A stretch of 64,000 nt of DNA, from positions 1-64,000 of the forward strand of contig JAJSAM010000060.1 in assembly GCA_024274785.1 (NCBI GenBank), in the 5' to 3' direction. The notes under the pieces are model-generated. The model searched no databases. It was not told where the DNA came from and saw only the letters and a program-made list of their open reading frames with translations. Both the position numbers and the translations under genes were made by a program. Position 1 is the stretch's first letter; the number at the start of each line of letters is the position of its first letter. Source of the stretch: Planctomycetota bacterium (GTDB lineage: Bacteria; Planctomycetota; JAJSAM01). Shown one piece after another: positions 17,215 to 26,065 of the stretch.

Positions 17215-18993
17215 CCTCTCGAGAATCGCCCCGAAGTCGATCGACGTGTACGCGCACTCCGCCGCCGGGCGCTCGTGGTCGGCATGCGCCACGAACAGCA
17301 TCAGGTCCTGCGGAACGAAGAGCGCGTTGTGCAGGTTGCTCTTCATCGCCACCGGCCGGTCCATCAACCGGATCGCCGCCCCGGCATCGATCGCTCCATG
17401 ACCGGCGATGATCCGACGGCGAAGTTCCCGCAGACGGCTTCCCGCGGACATCACCACCGTGTCCTCGATGCCGGCACCGAGCCGTGGGTGGGTCTCACCG
17501 GCCCGGATCACCGAAAGGGACTCCGGCGTCGCCGCAATCCCGACGGCGTCCGGGATCTTGCCATCGGCGAAGACGTAGTAGTACTCGCAGGTGCGGGGGC
17601 TCGTCTCGAAAAGGCGGATCACCTCATTCAAGCTCCCGCACTCCTCGAGACCACGCCGCATCAGGGTCGCCATCGGCACGCCGTCCCAGTTCCCTTCGCC
17701 GCGCCCGCCCATCTCGCCGAGGCTCACCTGCGCGTCGTTCATGCCGGTCACCGAGCCGATGAAGCCGGCGTATCCCACGTTCACGAAAGCGTGCTTCCCC
17801 TTCGGCGCGACGACGAACACCGTCGCCGCGTCCTGAAGACCGATCATCGTCATGTAGTCGAGGACCCGGCCGTGATAGAGCTTCCCGTCCTTCGTGGCCT
17901 TCCCGAAGACGGCGAACCCGGAGCAGTGGAAGAGCTCCGGGAAGACGTTGGCGAGCCGCATGGTCTCCCGATCGATGCCGGCGGCGGCGGCCAGGGCGTC
18001 CATCTCGGTCAAGTGATCCGCGGGGATGTGCGGGGCAAGCCGCTTGAAGGCGGCCCGCAACACATCCGGGAACCACTCGCCCTTGTCGATCGTGTAGCCG
18101 AGACCGGCGAGGTGGAAGGTGGAGTCGATGCAACGCCGCACCTCCTCCCTGAGCAGCCGTCCGTGCGCGGCGCCGATCTCCTCGGGCGTGCCCGAAAGCA
18201 CGGCGAGCCGAAGCGGACCTTCGAAGCGAAGCGACCCGCCGTCCGTCAACTCCCGGCGCGGTCGGGGCTTCGCCAGGCTCCGCCCGGGGAACAGCACCTC
18301 ACCGGCACGTCGCGCCGCCCGGAAGATAGAGCGCTCGAGCTCCGCGCGATCGACGACGACCTCGCGCCGGGAGTCCACCGCCCCGGCGGGAATGCCGGGC
18401 CGGTGCGGGGGGCCGAAGTCGAGGCTGATCAGGGTCTCCCCGGTCCGGATCCGGAGCGAAACGCGGCCGGGCACACCCTCGATCTCGAGGTCGCCGGCAT
18501 CGAGCCGGACCAGGCCTCGCACCAACCGCTCGAGGAAGCCGGCATCGCCGCCGCCCACTGCGGAGAGCAGACCGATCGACGCATACCACGACCGGAGGCT
18601 CGAATCCCGGGAGAGGATGCGCAAGGCGATACCCAGTGGCCGAAGCGACTCGCTCTCCGGAACCTCCCCGGTCCCGACGAAAACGACATCCCTCCGCGGC
18701 ACGGCGAGCCTCGTCGTGCCCGGCACCCGATCGAGATCCACCTCAACCTCGTCGACCCTCACCGAAAGGGAGAACTCCTCGGCGCCGCGTCGGCTGAGGT
18801 CGATAACCGCGTCCGGAGGACCTTCCCGATCGGTCCGGCGCACCTCGAGATGGAGAGAGAAGGTCTGGTCCTCCCCCGTGAGGATCGCCGTGAGCTGCCG
18901 CAACTCCAGCGAGAGGCCGCCGCGGGCGGAAACCGGGGTGACGAGGAGAACGCAGAGCAGTGCCGCCAGGAGGATCGACTTCGTCATGGGCAT
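17197..18993 (-). CDS. Exported C45-family acyltransferase/Ntn hydrolase
   Basis: 598 residues. A signal peptide (ILLAALLCVLLVTPVSA) precedes a beta-rich domain of about 230 residues I do not recognise. From about residue 265 there is a C45 domain: GTPEEIGAAHGRLLREEV, then FPELFHCSGFAVFG with the candidate autoproteolytic nucleophile Cys357, GRVLDYM, and GEMGGRGEGNWDG. Family members such as isopenicillin N acyltransferase self-cleave before this Cys and transfer or hydrolyse amide-linked acyl groups. The extra N-terminal domain makes it much longer than a typical 350-residue member. It would act in the periplasm or outside. Confidence 0.75.
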   Translation of the reverse strand: MPMTKSILLAALLCVLLVTPVSARGGLSLELRQLTAILTGEDQTFSLHLEVRRTDREGPPDAVIDLSRRGAEEFSLSVRVDEVEVDLDRVPGTTRLAVPRRDVVFVGTGEVPESESLRPLGIALRILSRDSSLRSWYASIGLLSAVGGGDAGFLERLVRGLVRLDAGDLEIEGVPGRVSLRIRTGETLISLDFGPPHRPGIPAGAVDSRREVVVDRAELERSIFRAARRAGEVLFPGRSLAKPRPRRELTDGGSLRFEGPLRLAVLSGTPEEIGAAHGRLLREEVRRCIDSTFHLAGLGYTIDKGEWFPDVLRAAFKRLAPHIPADHLTEMDALAAAAGIDRETMRLANVFPELFHCSGFAVFGKATKDGKLYHGRVLDYMTMIGLQDAATVFVVAPKGKHAFVNVGYAGFIGSVTGMNDAQVSLGEMGGRGEGNWDGVPMATLMRRGLEECGSLNEVIRLFETSPRTCEYYYVFADGKIPDAVGIAATPESLSVIRAGETHPRLGAGIEDTVVMSAGSRLRELRRRIIAGHGAIDAGAAIRLMDRPVAMKSNLHNALFVPQDLMLFVAHADHERPAAECAYTSIDFGAILERLREAR

Positions 18994-19072
18994 GATCCTG
19001 TTTCAGGAGTGGAAGCGAACGCGACCCCGGCCGGGCCGCAGGCCAGACGGTAACCGATTCGGTGATCGATGG

Positions 19073-19180
19073 GGCTCGTCTGGAAACAAGTGCGACCGTT
19101 GCACCGAGAGCGCCGCTGCGGCCGATCCAGTGGCGGGATGCAGCGGCCCTCGAATGCAGCGGTTCTTTCCAGACGGGCCC
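19073..19180. repeat. Dispersed hairpin element, copy 2 (short form)
   Basis: The arms GGCTCGTCTGGAAA and TTTCCAGACGGGCC pair almost perfectly, with inner pairing of GACCGTTGCACCGAGAG with CCTCGAATGCAGCGG. It lacks the roughly 50-60 central bases found in copies 1 and 3, so the loop is short. It lies between two minus-strand genes, upstream of the C45 gene and about 65 bases after the heptad-repeat gene. Confidence 0.85.
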
Positions 19181-19244
19181 ATGGCTTTCACGGTGAATTC
19201 CCGCGGACCGCTCGATCGTACCGGACACTCTTGCGGCCGGTGAT

Positions 19245-20066
19245 TCATCCGCGACGGCCCGAACGGCCCCGGGAGGACCCGGAACGGCCTCCGGAGGGAC
19301 CGGATCGGCCCCGGGACGAACCGGACCGGCCTCTGGACGAACCGGACCGGCTCTTGGATGAACCCGAGCGGGCGTCGAGCAGATCGAGGAGGCCCTGCCT
19401 GAGCTGGTCCCGATGGCTCTTCCGCCTCGCCGACGCAGTCTGTGGTGCACGCCGGCGCCCCAGGTATCGCAGGCTGAACAGAACAAACAGAGTGAGAAAG
19501 AGCACCACCGCGAGTGTGTTCAGCGCATCGAGCCGGGAACTTCCGGCGCGCCGGTTCAAAGGTCCCTTCAGGCCATCGGCCACTGCGGACCTTCGGCCTC
19601 CCCCCATCGGCCCGATCCGGGTGATCGGATTCGAAAGGGGGCCCGGCGCAAACGTCAGGGGGACCATCTCGATCGGTTCGCCCGCCTCCTCCACACCGGT
19701 GCCGGGCAGACTGAACCCGTGGCCCGAATTGATGCTCAGCAAAGAGACCACCGCGAGCCGGGAAGAGAAGAGCAGGGCTGGCCGTCCCGCACCCTCCCCA
19801 TCCGCCGCATCCAGACTGATGACGGTGAGCACGACAAACGGCGAAACCGGCGGGCCGACCAGAGGGATCGACAGATAGCTCACCGCGGGCGGCGGCGGCA
19901 ACGTAAGCCGAGGGTCGAAGGGCCCGTTCTTCCGAAACGACCTGATGACGCCCGGCGGCCCCTGATCAGGGACAATCGGAACCTGATCGTCCGCGGAAAC
20001 CGTACCCGCCGCAACCACGTCGGCGGAAAAGAGGACGAAGAGCAGGAGCAGGACGATCCGGCACAT
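19245..20066 (-). CDS. Hypothetical membrane protein with a C-terminal Ser/Arg/Gly heptad array
   Basis: 273 residues that I do not recognise. A signal peptide or first membrane helix (IVLLLLFVLFSADVVAA) is followed by a proline-rich exported region, one transmembrane segment near residue 195 (LAVVLFLTLFVLFSL), a basic stretch and then five heptads of the type RSGSSRG at the C-terminus. Topology suggests an exported N-terminal part and a cytoplasmic basic repeat tail. The ATG at 20066 begins the hydrophobic segment and is preferred over the open frame reaching 20153. No orthology is offered. Confidence 0.5.
   Translation of the reverse strand: MCRIVLLLLFVLFSADVVAAGTVSADDQVPIVPDQGPPGVIRSFRKNGPFDPRLTLPPPPAVSYLSIPLVGPPVSPFVVLTVISLDAADGEGAGRPALLFSSRLAVVSLLSINSGHGFSLPGTGVEEAGEPIEMVPLTFAPGPLSNPITRIGPMGGGRRSAVADGLKGPLNRRAGSSRLDALNTLAVVLFLTLFVLFSLRYLGRRRAPQTASARRKSHRDQLRQGLLDLLDARSGSSKSRSGSSRGRSGSSRGRSGPSGGRSGSSRGRSGRRG
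19261..19365. repeat. Five tandem 21-bp units coding the heptad tail
   Basis: Units start at 19261, 19282, 19303, 19324 and 19345, each close to GAACGGCCTCCGGAGGGACC. On the minus strand each encodes RSGSSRG or a close variant. They probably arose by slippage within the coding sequence. Confidence 0.8.
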
Positions 20067-20450
20067 GCCGTCCGGGCAGGCAGGCTTCTTCGTGATCAAA
20101 CCGCACTCCTCTCCCGTCGGGTCAACCCCGCCCCGATGGCGAGGGGCCGACATCCTGCTCGAGGGCCCTCAAAACTCATTATCCGCGGAACCGGGAGCCC
20201 GACCAGATTCAAAGTCCATCCACGCGGGCGAGCCGGGCCGAAACCGGTGCCCCCACGTGTCAAGGTGTCGGTGCGCCGCCCGGCACGACGGGTTCAGGCC
20301 GGTGTTCTTTCGTTGGTTCCGGGGAGTTTCAAAGGTCGATACCCCACCTCCGAGCAGTGCTTTGGACTCGCCACAGTCGCGTGCGATCCCGTATAAATGC
20401 GCTCGAATTCCGTCGTTTTGCTCATTTAGGCCGAGAGGCGAGGGTGCTGT
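20067..20450 (+). promoter_or_regulatory. 384-base gene-free region with a weak promoter before the dehydratase activase gene
   Basis: No gene is visible. TATAAA at 20392-20397, about 54 bases before the TTG start, could be a -10 box, but no -35 is found at normal spacing. GAGAGG just ahead of the start serves as ribosome site. Nothing else in this stretch is supportable. Confidence 0.3.
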
Positions 20451-21812
20451 TTGGGTGCACTGGGAATCGATGTCGGTTCAGCGTTTGTCTCCGTCGTGCT
20501 CCTCTCTGAAGACGGCCGCATCGAAGCTGCGGAATACACCCGTCACGAGGGTGATGTTCCAGGAACGCTCCGGATGCTCCTCGCCGGAATGGACCTCGAC
20601 CGCGCCGAGTTCGCGGGGTGCACCGGCTCCGGCGCGGAGGGGATCAACGGGCTGCCGCGAGTGTTCGATCCAGTCGTCGCCATCGTCGACGGCACGAGGC
20701 TCTCGGTACCGGAGGCGCGGAACATCCTTTACATCGGCGCCGGTTCCTACCACCTGGTGCGTCTTGGTCCCGGAGGCGAGTACCAGCGGCATACCAGCAA
20801 CAGCGCCTGCGCCTCCGGTACCGGCGCGTTCCTCGATCAGCAGGCCTACCGCCTGAACTTCCGGCCGGAGGAACTCTCCGCGAAAGCCGAGTCCTGCCAA
20901 TCCTGCCCCGGAGTGGCCACGCGATGCTCCGTCTTCGCCAAGACCGACATGATCCACCTGCAGCAGGACGGATTCCCGCCGGAAGACATCGCCGCGGGTC
21001 TCTGCCGGGGCCTGGCCCGCTCCACGGTGGACGCGCTGCTCAAGGGGCAACGGATTTCCGGGCAGGTCGCGGCGGTGGGCGGCGTCTCCCGGAACCGCGC
21101 CGTGGTCCGGGGAGTGGAGGACCAGCTAGGGGTGCCGGTGCTCGTCCCGGAGCGGCCCGAGCACGTGGCCGCCGCCGGAGCGGCGGTGGCCGCCCGTCGC
21201 GCCGGGGAGCGCATGTCCATCGTCCCTGACAAGATCACCGCCCGGGCGGAGCGCGCCGGGGTGCACACCCTGCGCCGGCCGCTCCGCCTCGAGCTTTCCG
21301 ATTATCCCGAGTTCGCGCCGGCGGTCTCCTACGTGGACGGGAACGACACCGAAGTCTGCCTGCTCTCGCATCATCAGCCGGGAACCGAGCTGCGGGTGGT
21401 CCTCGGCATCGACATCGGCTCGACCTCGACGAAATGCACCCTGGTCGATGAAGAGAAGATGATGGTCGCGCTCCTCTATCGGAAGACCGCCGGCGACCCC
21501 ATCGGCGCGACCCGCCACCTCTTCACCGCCATTCTGGAACTCGCCGAGAAGCGGGGCATCCACTTCGAGATTCTCGCCGCGGGCACCACCGGATCGGGGC
21601 GCAAGCTCATCGGCCGGATCCTCGGCGCGGAAATCGAGCGGGACGAGATCACCGCCCACGCCGTCGCCGCCACCTTCCTCGATCCGGGGGTGGATACGAT
21701 CCTCGAAATCGGCGGGCAGGACGCCAAGTTCACCCAGCTCGAGAACGGCGTGGTCTACAACTCGGTGATGAACTACGTCTGTGCCGCGGGCACCGGTTCC
21801 TTCATCGAGTAG
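20451..21812 (+). CDS. 2-hydroxyacyl-CoA dehydratase activase-related protein, N-terminal part (ends at an in-frame TAG)
   Basis: 453 codons from a TTG start with a GAGAGG ribosome site. There are two BcrAD/BadFG-type ATPase domains: the first from residue 1 (LGIDVGSAFVSVVLL, then NSACASGTGAFLDQQA), the second from about 315 (VLGIDIGSTSTKCTL, GSGRKLIGRILGAE, EIGGQDAKF, NYVCAAGTGSFIE). Activases of this class use ATP to push one electron into a dehydratase iron-sulfur centre. The second domain is cut in mid-motif by TAG at 21810-21812; the family normally reads GSFIEEQA, so one base (GAG to TAG) explains it. The frame resumes at once and continues to 24644. Confidence 0.8.
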   Translation: MGALGIDVGSAFVSVVLLSEDGRIEAAEYTRHEGDVPGTLRMLLAGMDLDRAEFAGCTGSGAEGINGLPRVFDPVVAIVDGTRLSVPEARNILYIGAGSYHLVRLGPGGEYQRHTSNSACASGTGAFLDQQAYRLNFRPEELSAKAESCQSCPGVATRCSVFAKTDMIHLQQDGFPPEDIAAGLCRGLARSTVDALLKGQRISGQVAAVGGVSRNRAVVRGVEDQLGVPVLVPERPEHVAAAGAAVAARRAGERMSIVPDKITARAERAGVHTLRRPLRLELSDYPEFAPAVSYVDGNDTEVCLLSHHQPGTELRVVLGIDIGSTSTKCTLVDEEKMMVALLYRKTAGDPIGATRHLFTAILELAEKRGIHFEILAAGTTGSGRKLIGRILGAEIERDEITAHAVAATFLDPGVDTILEIGGQDAKFTQLENGVVYNSVMNYVCAAGTGSFIE

Positions 21813-21860
21813 CAGGCCCGGAAGCTCGGGCTGACCATCTCCGAGTACGCGGACTTCGTC

Positions 21861-24644
21861 ATGGAGACCCGCGCTCCGATCACCTCCGACCGCTGCACCG
21901 TGTTCATGGAGCGGGACCTCGACCTCCTGCTCTCTTCCGGCTGGAGCAAGAAGGAAGTGGCGGCAGCGGTGCTCCACTCCGTCCGGGACAACTACCTGAA
22001 CAAGGTCGTGAATGGCCTGCACATCGGCGAGCGGGTCTACTTCCAGGGGGCCACGGCGCGGAACCGGGCGCTCATCGCCGCCTTCGAGCAGGAACTGGGC
22101 ACCGAGATCCTGGTCTCGCCGTACTGCCACGTCACCGGCGCCCTCGGCATCAGTCTGCTGCTGCTCACCGAGGAGATCGGCGAGCACACGTTCAAGGGTC
22201 TATCCTTCGCCCAGGCGAAAATCGAAACCGAGACCGAAGAGTGCGAGATCTGCACGAACGACTGCACGCTCACCATCATCCGCACCGAAGACGAGGTCGT
22301 CGCCTGGGGCGCCAAGTGCGGACGCGAGTACTCCGAGCTGAAGCGCAAGACGCAGAAGATCTCCGGCCTCGGCATGATCAAGGCCCGCGAGCGCCTGCTC
22401 CTGAACGCCGGCCGCGCGCGCAGCATGGACTCCACCGCGCCGAGAGCGCGGATCGGCCTGCCGCGGGCGCTCACCACCTGGTCTTACCTGCCGTTCTGGC
22501 GGGCGTTCATCGAAGGGCTCGACTGCGAGCTGGTGCTCTCAGCGAAGTCGTCCCAGGAATTCTTCGACGAGGGGCAGAGCCACGTCACCGCGGAGTTCTG
22601 CGCCCCCATCGTGATGAGCCACGGCCACATCGCGGATCTGGCCCGACGCGACGTGGACATCATTCTCCTGCCGCAGATGATCCGGGAAAAACTGCCCGAC
22701 AACCTCTCCGACTCCCACTTCTGCCCCTACGTGCAGGGGCTCCCGTCGGTGATCAGGAGCCTGGCCGGCCTGGGACTGGATCCGGAGCGCATCGCCGCCC
22801 CGACCATCATGCTGAACCGCAGCACGAAGTGGATCGCGGAGAGCCTGTTCGAGGAGCTGGGGAGTCGGATCGGCGTCACTCGCCGCCAGGTCCGCGCCGC
22901 CCTGAAATCTGCCCTCGAAGTCGATCGGGAGTTCCGGGCGGTGATGCGGCGCCGTGGCCGGGAGGAGCTGGATACGCTCTCCCGGGATCGGAAGCTCGGC
23001 GTCGTGCTGATCGGACGGCCGTACAACGCCCTCGACACCGGCATGAACCTGAACCTGCCGAAGAAGATCGCGGAGAAGGGGCTGACCGTCTTCCCCATCG
23101 ACGCCCTGCCCACCGGTCCGGAGGATCTCTCCGAGGACTGGCGGAACATGTACTGGACCTACGGCCAGCGCATTCTGGCCGCAGCGGAGTACGTAGCGGC
23201 GCGGGATGATCTCTTCGGGATCTTCTTCACTTCCTTCTCCTGCGGACCGGACTCCTACCTGCTCTCCTACGTGAAGGAGATCATGGGGCGAAAGAGCAAG
23301 CCCTTCCTCGTACTGCAGCTCGACGGCCACGGAGCCGACGCCGGATACCTGACGAGGGTCGAAGCGGCGATCGAGTCGTTTCGGGCCTGGACGCCCCGAA
23401 CGCCGGCCATCAGAACCCGTCGCCCCGAGGGGACGCTGACCACCGATCGCAAGGTGTTCATTCCCCCGATGGACCCCATCGGCGCGGAGCTGGTCGCCGG
23501 TGCGTTCCGCTCGTTCGGCTTTCAGGCGGCGGTGCTCATCGAGGACCAGGAAACGCTCGCCACCGGCTACAAGCACACCCTGGGAGGAGAGTGCGTCCCG
23601 TGCCCCTCCACCACCGGGTCCCTGCTTTGCGCGCTCGACCGGGAGGGACTCGCGCCCGAAAAGGCGGCGTTCTTCATGCCCACCGCGTGCGGACCATGCC
23701 GGTTCGGTCAGTACGCGACGCTGGACCGCATGATTCTCGAGCACCGCGGCCAGGAAGACGTGCTGATCCTCTCCCCGTCCGCAATCAACGCCTACCAGGG
23801 CCTGCCCGATGAGCTCCGGCGCATGATGTGGGACTGCTTCGTGCTCTCGGATGTCCTTCACAAGGTCGAGCTGTCCGCCCGTCCGTACGAGCGCGAGCCA
23901 GGATCGGCGGACCGCGCCGTGGAGGCCGCGGTGCGGGCGCTGTCGGCGGAATTCGAGCGAGGCGGAAAGGGCCTGCCGGCGGTGCTGCGTGAGGAATTGC
24001 CGGGGATCACCGCGGTGCGCCACAAGTCGGCCGAGCGCCCCCGGGTGGGAGTCGTCGGCGAGATCTACGTCCGCAACGCCCCGTTCATCAACGATTACCT
24101 GTTCAAGACCATCGAAAGGCTCGGGGGCGAAGTCCACTGCTCCTCGCTCGCGGAGTGGGTGCTCTACACGGACTACCTGAAGCGGCACGGCGTCGGCCCC
24201 CAGCAGCGAACGATCGGGGACCGGATCACCGCCCCGGTGAGGGAGCATTTCCTCTCCGCCCGGGAACGCCTTTACTACGACATCGCGAAGCCGCATCTCG
24301 ACGGCCGGGTCGAACCGGAACTCGAGGACATCATCAGGACCGGAGAACCTTACGTGCCGCTGGACTTCCAGGGTGAGGCGATCCTGACGATCGGCCGGGC
24401 CATCATGATGATCAGGGAGGAGGGCATGGACATGGTGGTCAATGCCTCCCCCACCTTCTGCATGCCGGGCACCATCTCCTCGGCGATCTTCCCGAAGATC
24501 GAGCAGGAACTCGGCGCGCCGATCGTCTCGATCTTCTACGATGGCTCCGGAGACCCGAACCGGGTGCTGGTGCCCCACCTCCACTACCTGGTGGACCGGG
24601 TCTCCTCGGGAGGAAAAACGGCGATGGCCGAGCCCGGGGGCTGA
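21861..24644 (+). CDS. 2-hydroxyacyl-CoA dehydratase activase-related protein, C-terminal part (continues the same frame)
   Basis: 927 codons from the first in-frame Met after the TAG, but coding similarity begins directly behind it (QARKLGLTISEYADFVMETR). The rest of the second ATPase domain runs to about GALGISLLL, a cysteine cluster follows (CEICTNDC), then a DUF2229-like and HgdB-like dehydratase region (GLPRALTTWSYLPFWRAFIE, SCGPDSYL, GGECVPCPSTTG, ACGPCRFGQY). There is no ribosome site before 21861, so restart is unlikely; with the upstream part it would be a 1397-residue protein of usual family length. Substrate unknown. Either a fresh nonsense mutation, a sequencing error or readthrough. 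Confidence 0.8.
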   Translation: METRAPITSDRCTVFMERDLDLLLSSGWSKKEVAAAVLHSVRDNYLNKVVNGLHIGERVYFQGATARNRALIAAFEQELGTEILVSPYCHVTGALGISLLLLTEEIGEHTFKGLSFAQAKIETETEECEICTNDCTLTIIRTEDEVVAWGAKCGREYSELKRKTQKISGLGMIKARERLLLNAGRARSMDSTAPRARIGLPRALTTWSYLPFWRAFIEGLDCELVLSAKSSQEFFDEGQSHVTAEFCAPIVMSHGHIADLARRDVDIILLPQMIREKLPDNLSDSHFCPYVQGLPSVIRSLAGLGLDPERIAAPTIMLNRSTKWIAESLFEELGSRIGVTRRQVRAALKSALEVDREFRAVMRRRGREELDTLSRDRKLGVVLIGRPYNALDTGMNLNLPKKIAEKGLTVFPIDALPTGPEDLSEDWRNMYWTYGQRILAAAEYVAARDDLFGIFFTSFSCGPDSYLLSYVKEIMGRKSKPFLVLQLDGHGADAGYLTRVEAAIESFRAWTPRTPAIRTRRPEGTLTTDRKVFIPPMDPIGAELVAGAFRSFGFQAAVLIEDQETLATGYKHTLGGECVPCPSTTGSLLCALDREGLAPEKAAFFMPTACGPCRFGQYATLDRMILEHRGQEDVLILSPSAINAYQGLPDELRRMMWDCFVLSDVLHKVELSARPYEREPGSADRAVEAAVRALSAEFERGGKGLPAVLREELPGITAVRHKSAERPRVGVVGEIYVRNAPFINDYLFKTIERLGGEVHCSSLAEWVLYTDYLKRHGVGPQQRTIGDRITAPVREHFLSARERLYYDIAKPHLDGRVEPELEDIIRTGEPYVPLDFQGEAILTIGRAIMMIREEGMDMVVNASPTFCMPGTISSAIFPKIEQELGAPIVSIFYDGSGDPNRVLVPHLHYLVDRVSSGGKTAMAEPGG

Positions 24645-24650
24645 TCCTCC

Positions 24651-24679
24651 TTGCCCGATCCGCCGGGTCGTCTTAGGAT
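24651..24679 (+). promoter_or_regulatory. Candidate sigma-70-type promoter
   Basis: TTGCCC (24651-24656), a 17-base spacer and TAGGAT (24674-24679), lying 63 bases before the ATG of the lipoprotein gene. Spacing is ideal and both boxes keep the most conserved bases. Confidence 0.45.
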
Positions 24680-24742
24680 TCAGGTCGTCGCGCACTTGTT
24701 TGGGCATCTTCTGGAGACGATCCCCTCCCTGGAGGTAGAGAC

Positions 24743-25987
24743 ATGCGTTGGTCCTCACTCTTCTTGCTCCTCTTCGCCGCCACCATCCTGTTTGCGTGCG
24801 GGGGAGGAGATGAATACGGCGATGTCGGCGACGGCGGCGGCGCAAATGCGGATGGCGGCGGAGTTGCCGCGGACAGTGACGACCAGGCCACGCCGAAGAG
24901 GGAGATTCCGAGGATCTCTCCGCAGGCAACGGCCCTGGCCCAGGATTACAAGATGATCGACGCGATCCGGGACTACGACGCCAAGAAGAAGAGGGCGCTC
25001 AAACGCGGCGAGTACCACGCCACGCAGTCGGTCACGGGCGATGCGAACTTCTATCTCGGCCTGATCTGGCGCACCGCGGAAGAGCACGGCAAAGCGGCGG
25101 ATTCCTTCGTGAAGTTCATCCGGGAGTGCCCCGGCGACCGGAACTTCCGCACCGGGCTCTACTACGCGGGCGTGGAACTGGCGAAGGACGGTCGCGTGGC
25201 GGATGCGGCCACCTACGTCACCAGATTCGGCCAGAAGTTCCCCCTGGAGAAGAAGTACTGGAAGTCCATGGCTTCCACGGTCGGCTACGCGATGCTGGCG
25301 GACGGCGACTTCCCGGGCGCCGGAAAGCAGCTCGGCATCGCCGCGGAACTCGGCGACGACTATGCGGGCGAAGAGATGGTCCGCTGCCTGTGGGCGCAGG
25401 GCGAATACGACAAAGCCCGCACCAAGGCCAACGACTTGAAAGCCCAGTTCGCGAGCAAGGGCGAGAAGCTGCAGAAGCGCTACAATTCGGTCGCCGACCT
25501 GGCAGCCCGGATGGGCAACGCCGCGGCGGCCCTGGACATCGAAGGTTTCTCGAAGGACTTCGACGCCAGCGAACTCTCCGGCAAGGCCTACATCGTCTAC
25601 TTCTGGACCGTCCGGAACCGCGGCACCGCCAACAAGAACGAGCGGCTCCTCACCAGGATCTACGACCGCTACAACGGTGAGGGGCTGGAGATCGTCGGAC
25701 TCTCCAAGCACTCCGGCTACGACCTGGAGACTGGAAAATCCGATGACTCCATGGGCGCGGAGGAGGAGATCCACAACCTGAAGGTCTGGGTCTTCAACTT
25801 CAAGACGCCGTGGGTCCTCGGCGTGGTCGGCGACGAGAAGCTCTTCGACTTCTTCGGCTACCGGGGCAATGTCCCGGCGATCGCCGTGGTCGGCAAGAAG
25901 GGCAAGCTGCGCTACTTCCGCGACAGCAGCGACGAGCAGGGCTACAAGATCATCGCGAAGGTCGTCGAGAAGCTGCTGGACGAATAG
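24743..25987 (+). CDS. Lipoprotein with TPR-like repeats and a degenerate thioredoxin-fold domain
   Basis: 414 residues. The signal peptide ends in a lipobox (TILFAC, Cys19) followed by a flexible Gly/Asp-rich linker. Residues about 90-260 form helical TPR-type repeats (FYLGLIWRTAEEHGKAADSF). From about 285 a TlpA/AhpC-like thioredoxin fold is recognisable by AYIVYFWTVRNRGTANKNER, GLEIVGLSKHSGYD and the cis-Pro segment GYRGNVPAIAVVGKKG. The redox CxxC is absent where it should follow YFWT, so thiol chemistry is unlikely. It is exported and membrane-anchored, with GGAGG before its ATG, and a strong terminator downstream. Confidence 0.68.
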   Translation: MRWSSLFLLLFAATILFACGGGDEYGDVGDGGGANADGGGVAADSDDQATPKREIPRISPQATALAQDYKMIDAIRDYDAKKKRALKRGEYHATQSVTGDANFYLGLIWRTAEEHGKAADSFVKFIRECPGDRNFRTGLYYAGVELAKDGRVADAATYVTRFGQKFPLEKKYWKSMASTVGYAMLADGDFPGAGKQLGIAAELGDDYAGEEMVRCLWAQGEYDKARTKANDLKAQFASKGEKLQKRYNSVADLAARMGNAAAALDIEGFSKDFDASELSGKAYIVYFWTVRNRGTANKNERLLTRIYDRYNGEGLEIVGLSKHSGYDLETGKSDDSMGAEEEIHNLKVWVFNFKTPWVLGVVGDEKLFDFFGYRGNVPAIAVVGKKGKLRYFRDSSDEQGYKIIAKVVEKLLDE

Positions 25988-25994
25988 TCCCGGA

Positions 25995-26015
25995 GGGACG
26001 GGCCCGGTCCCGTCC
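25995..26015. repeat. GGGACGGG-type hairpin
   Basis: GGGACGGG-CCCGGT-CCCGTCC, seven bases after the lipoprotein stop. It is a member of the short hairpin family also found at 15431, 40109 and 57181, here immediately followed by a second and stronger hairpin. Confidence 0.5.
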
Positions 26016-26024
26016 ACGGATGAC

Positions 26025-26064
26025 AGACAGGCGGGCATCTCCACTCGGAGACGCCCGCCTGTCT
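26025..26064. terminator. Bidirectional terminator between the lipoprotein gene and glyA
   Basis: A perfect 12-bp stem (AGACAGGCGGGC with GCCCGCCTGTCT) whose loop contains a second small stem TCTC-CACTCG-GAGA. It sits between convergent genes and touches the glyA stop codon, so it can serve both directions. T-rich sequence on either side is modest. Confidence 0.75.
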
Positions 26065-26065
26065 T

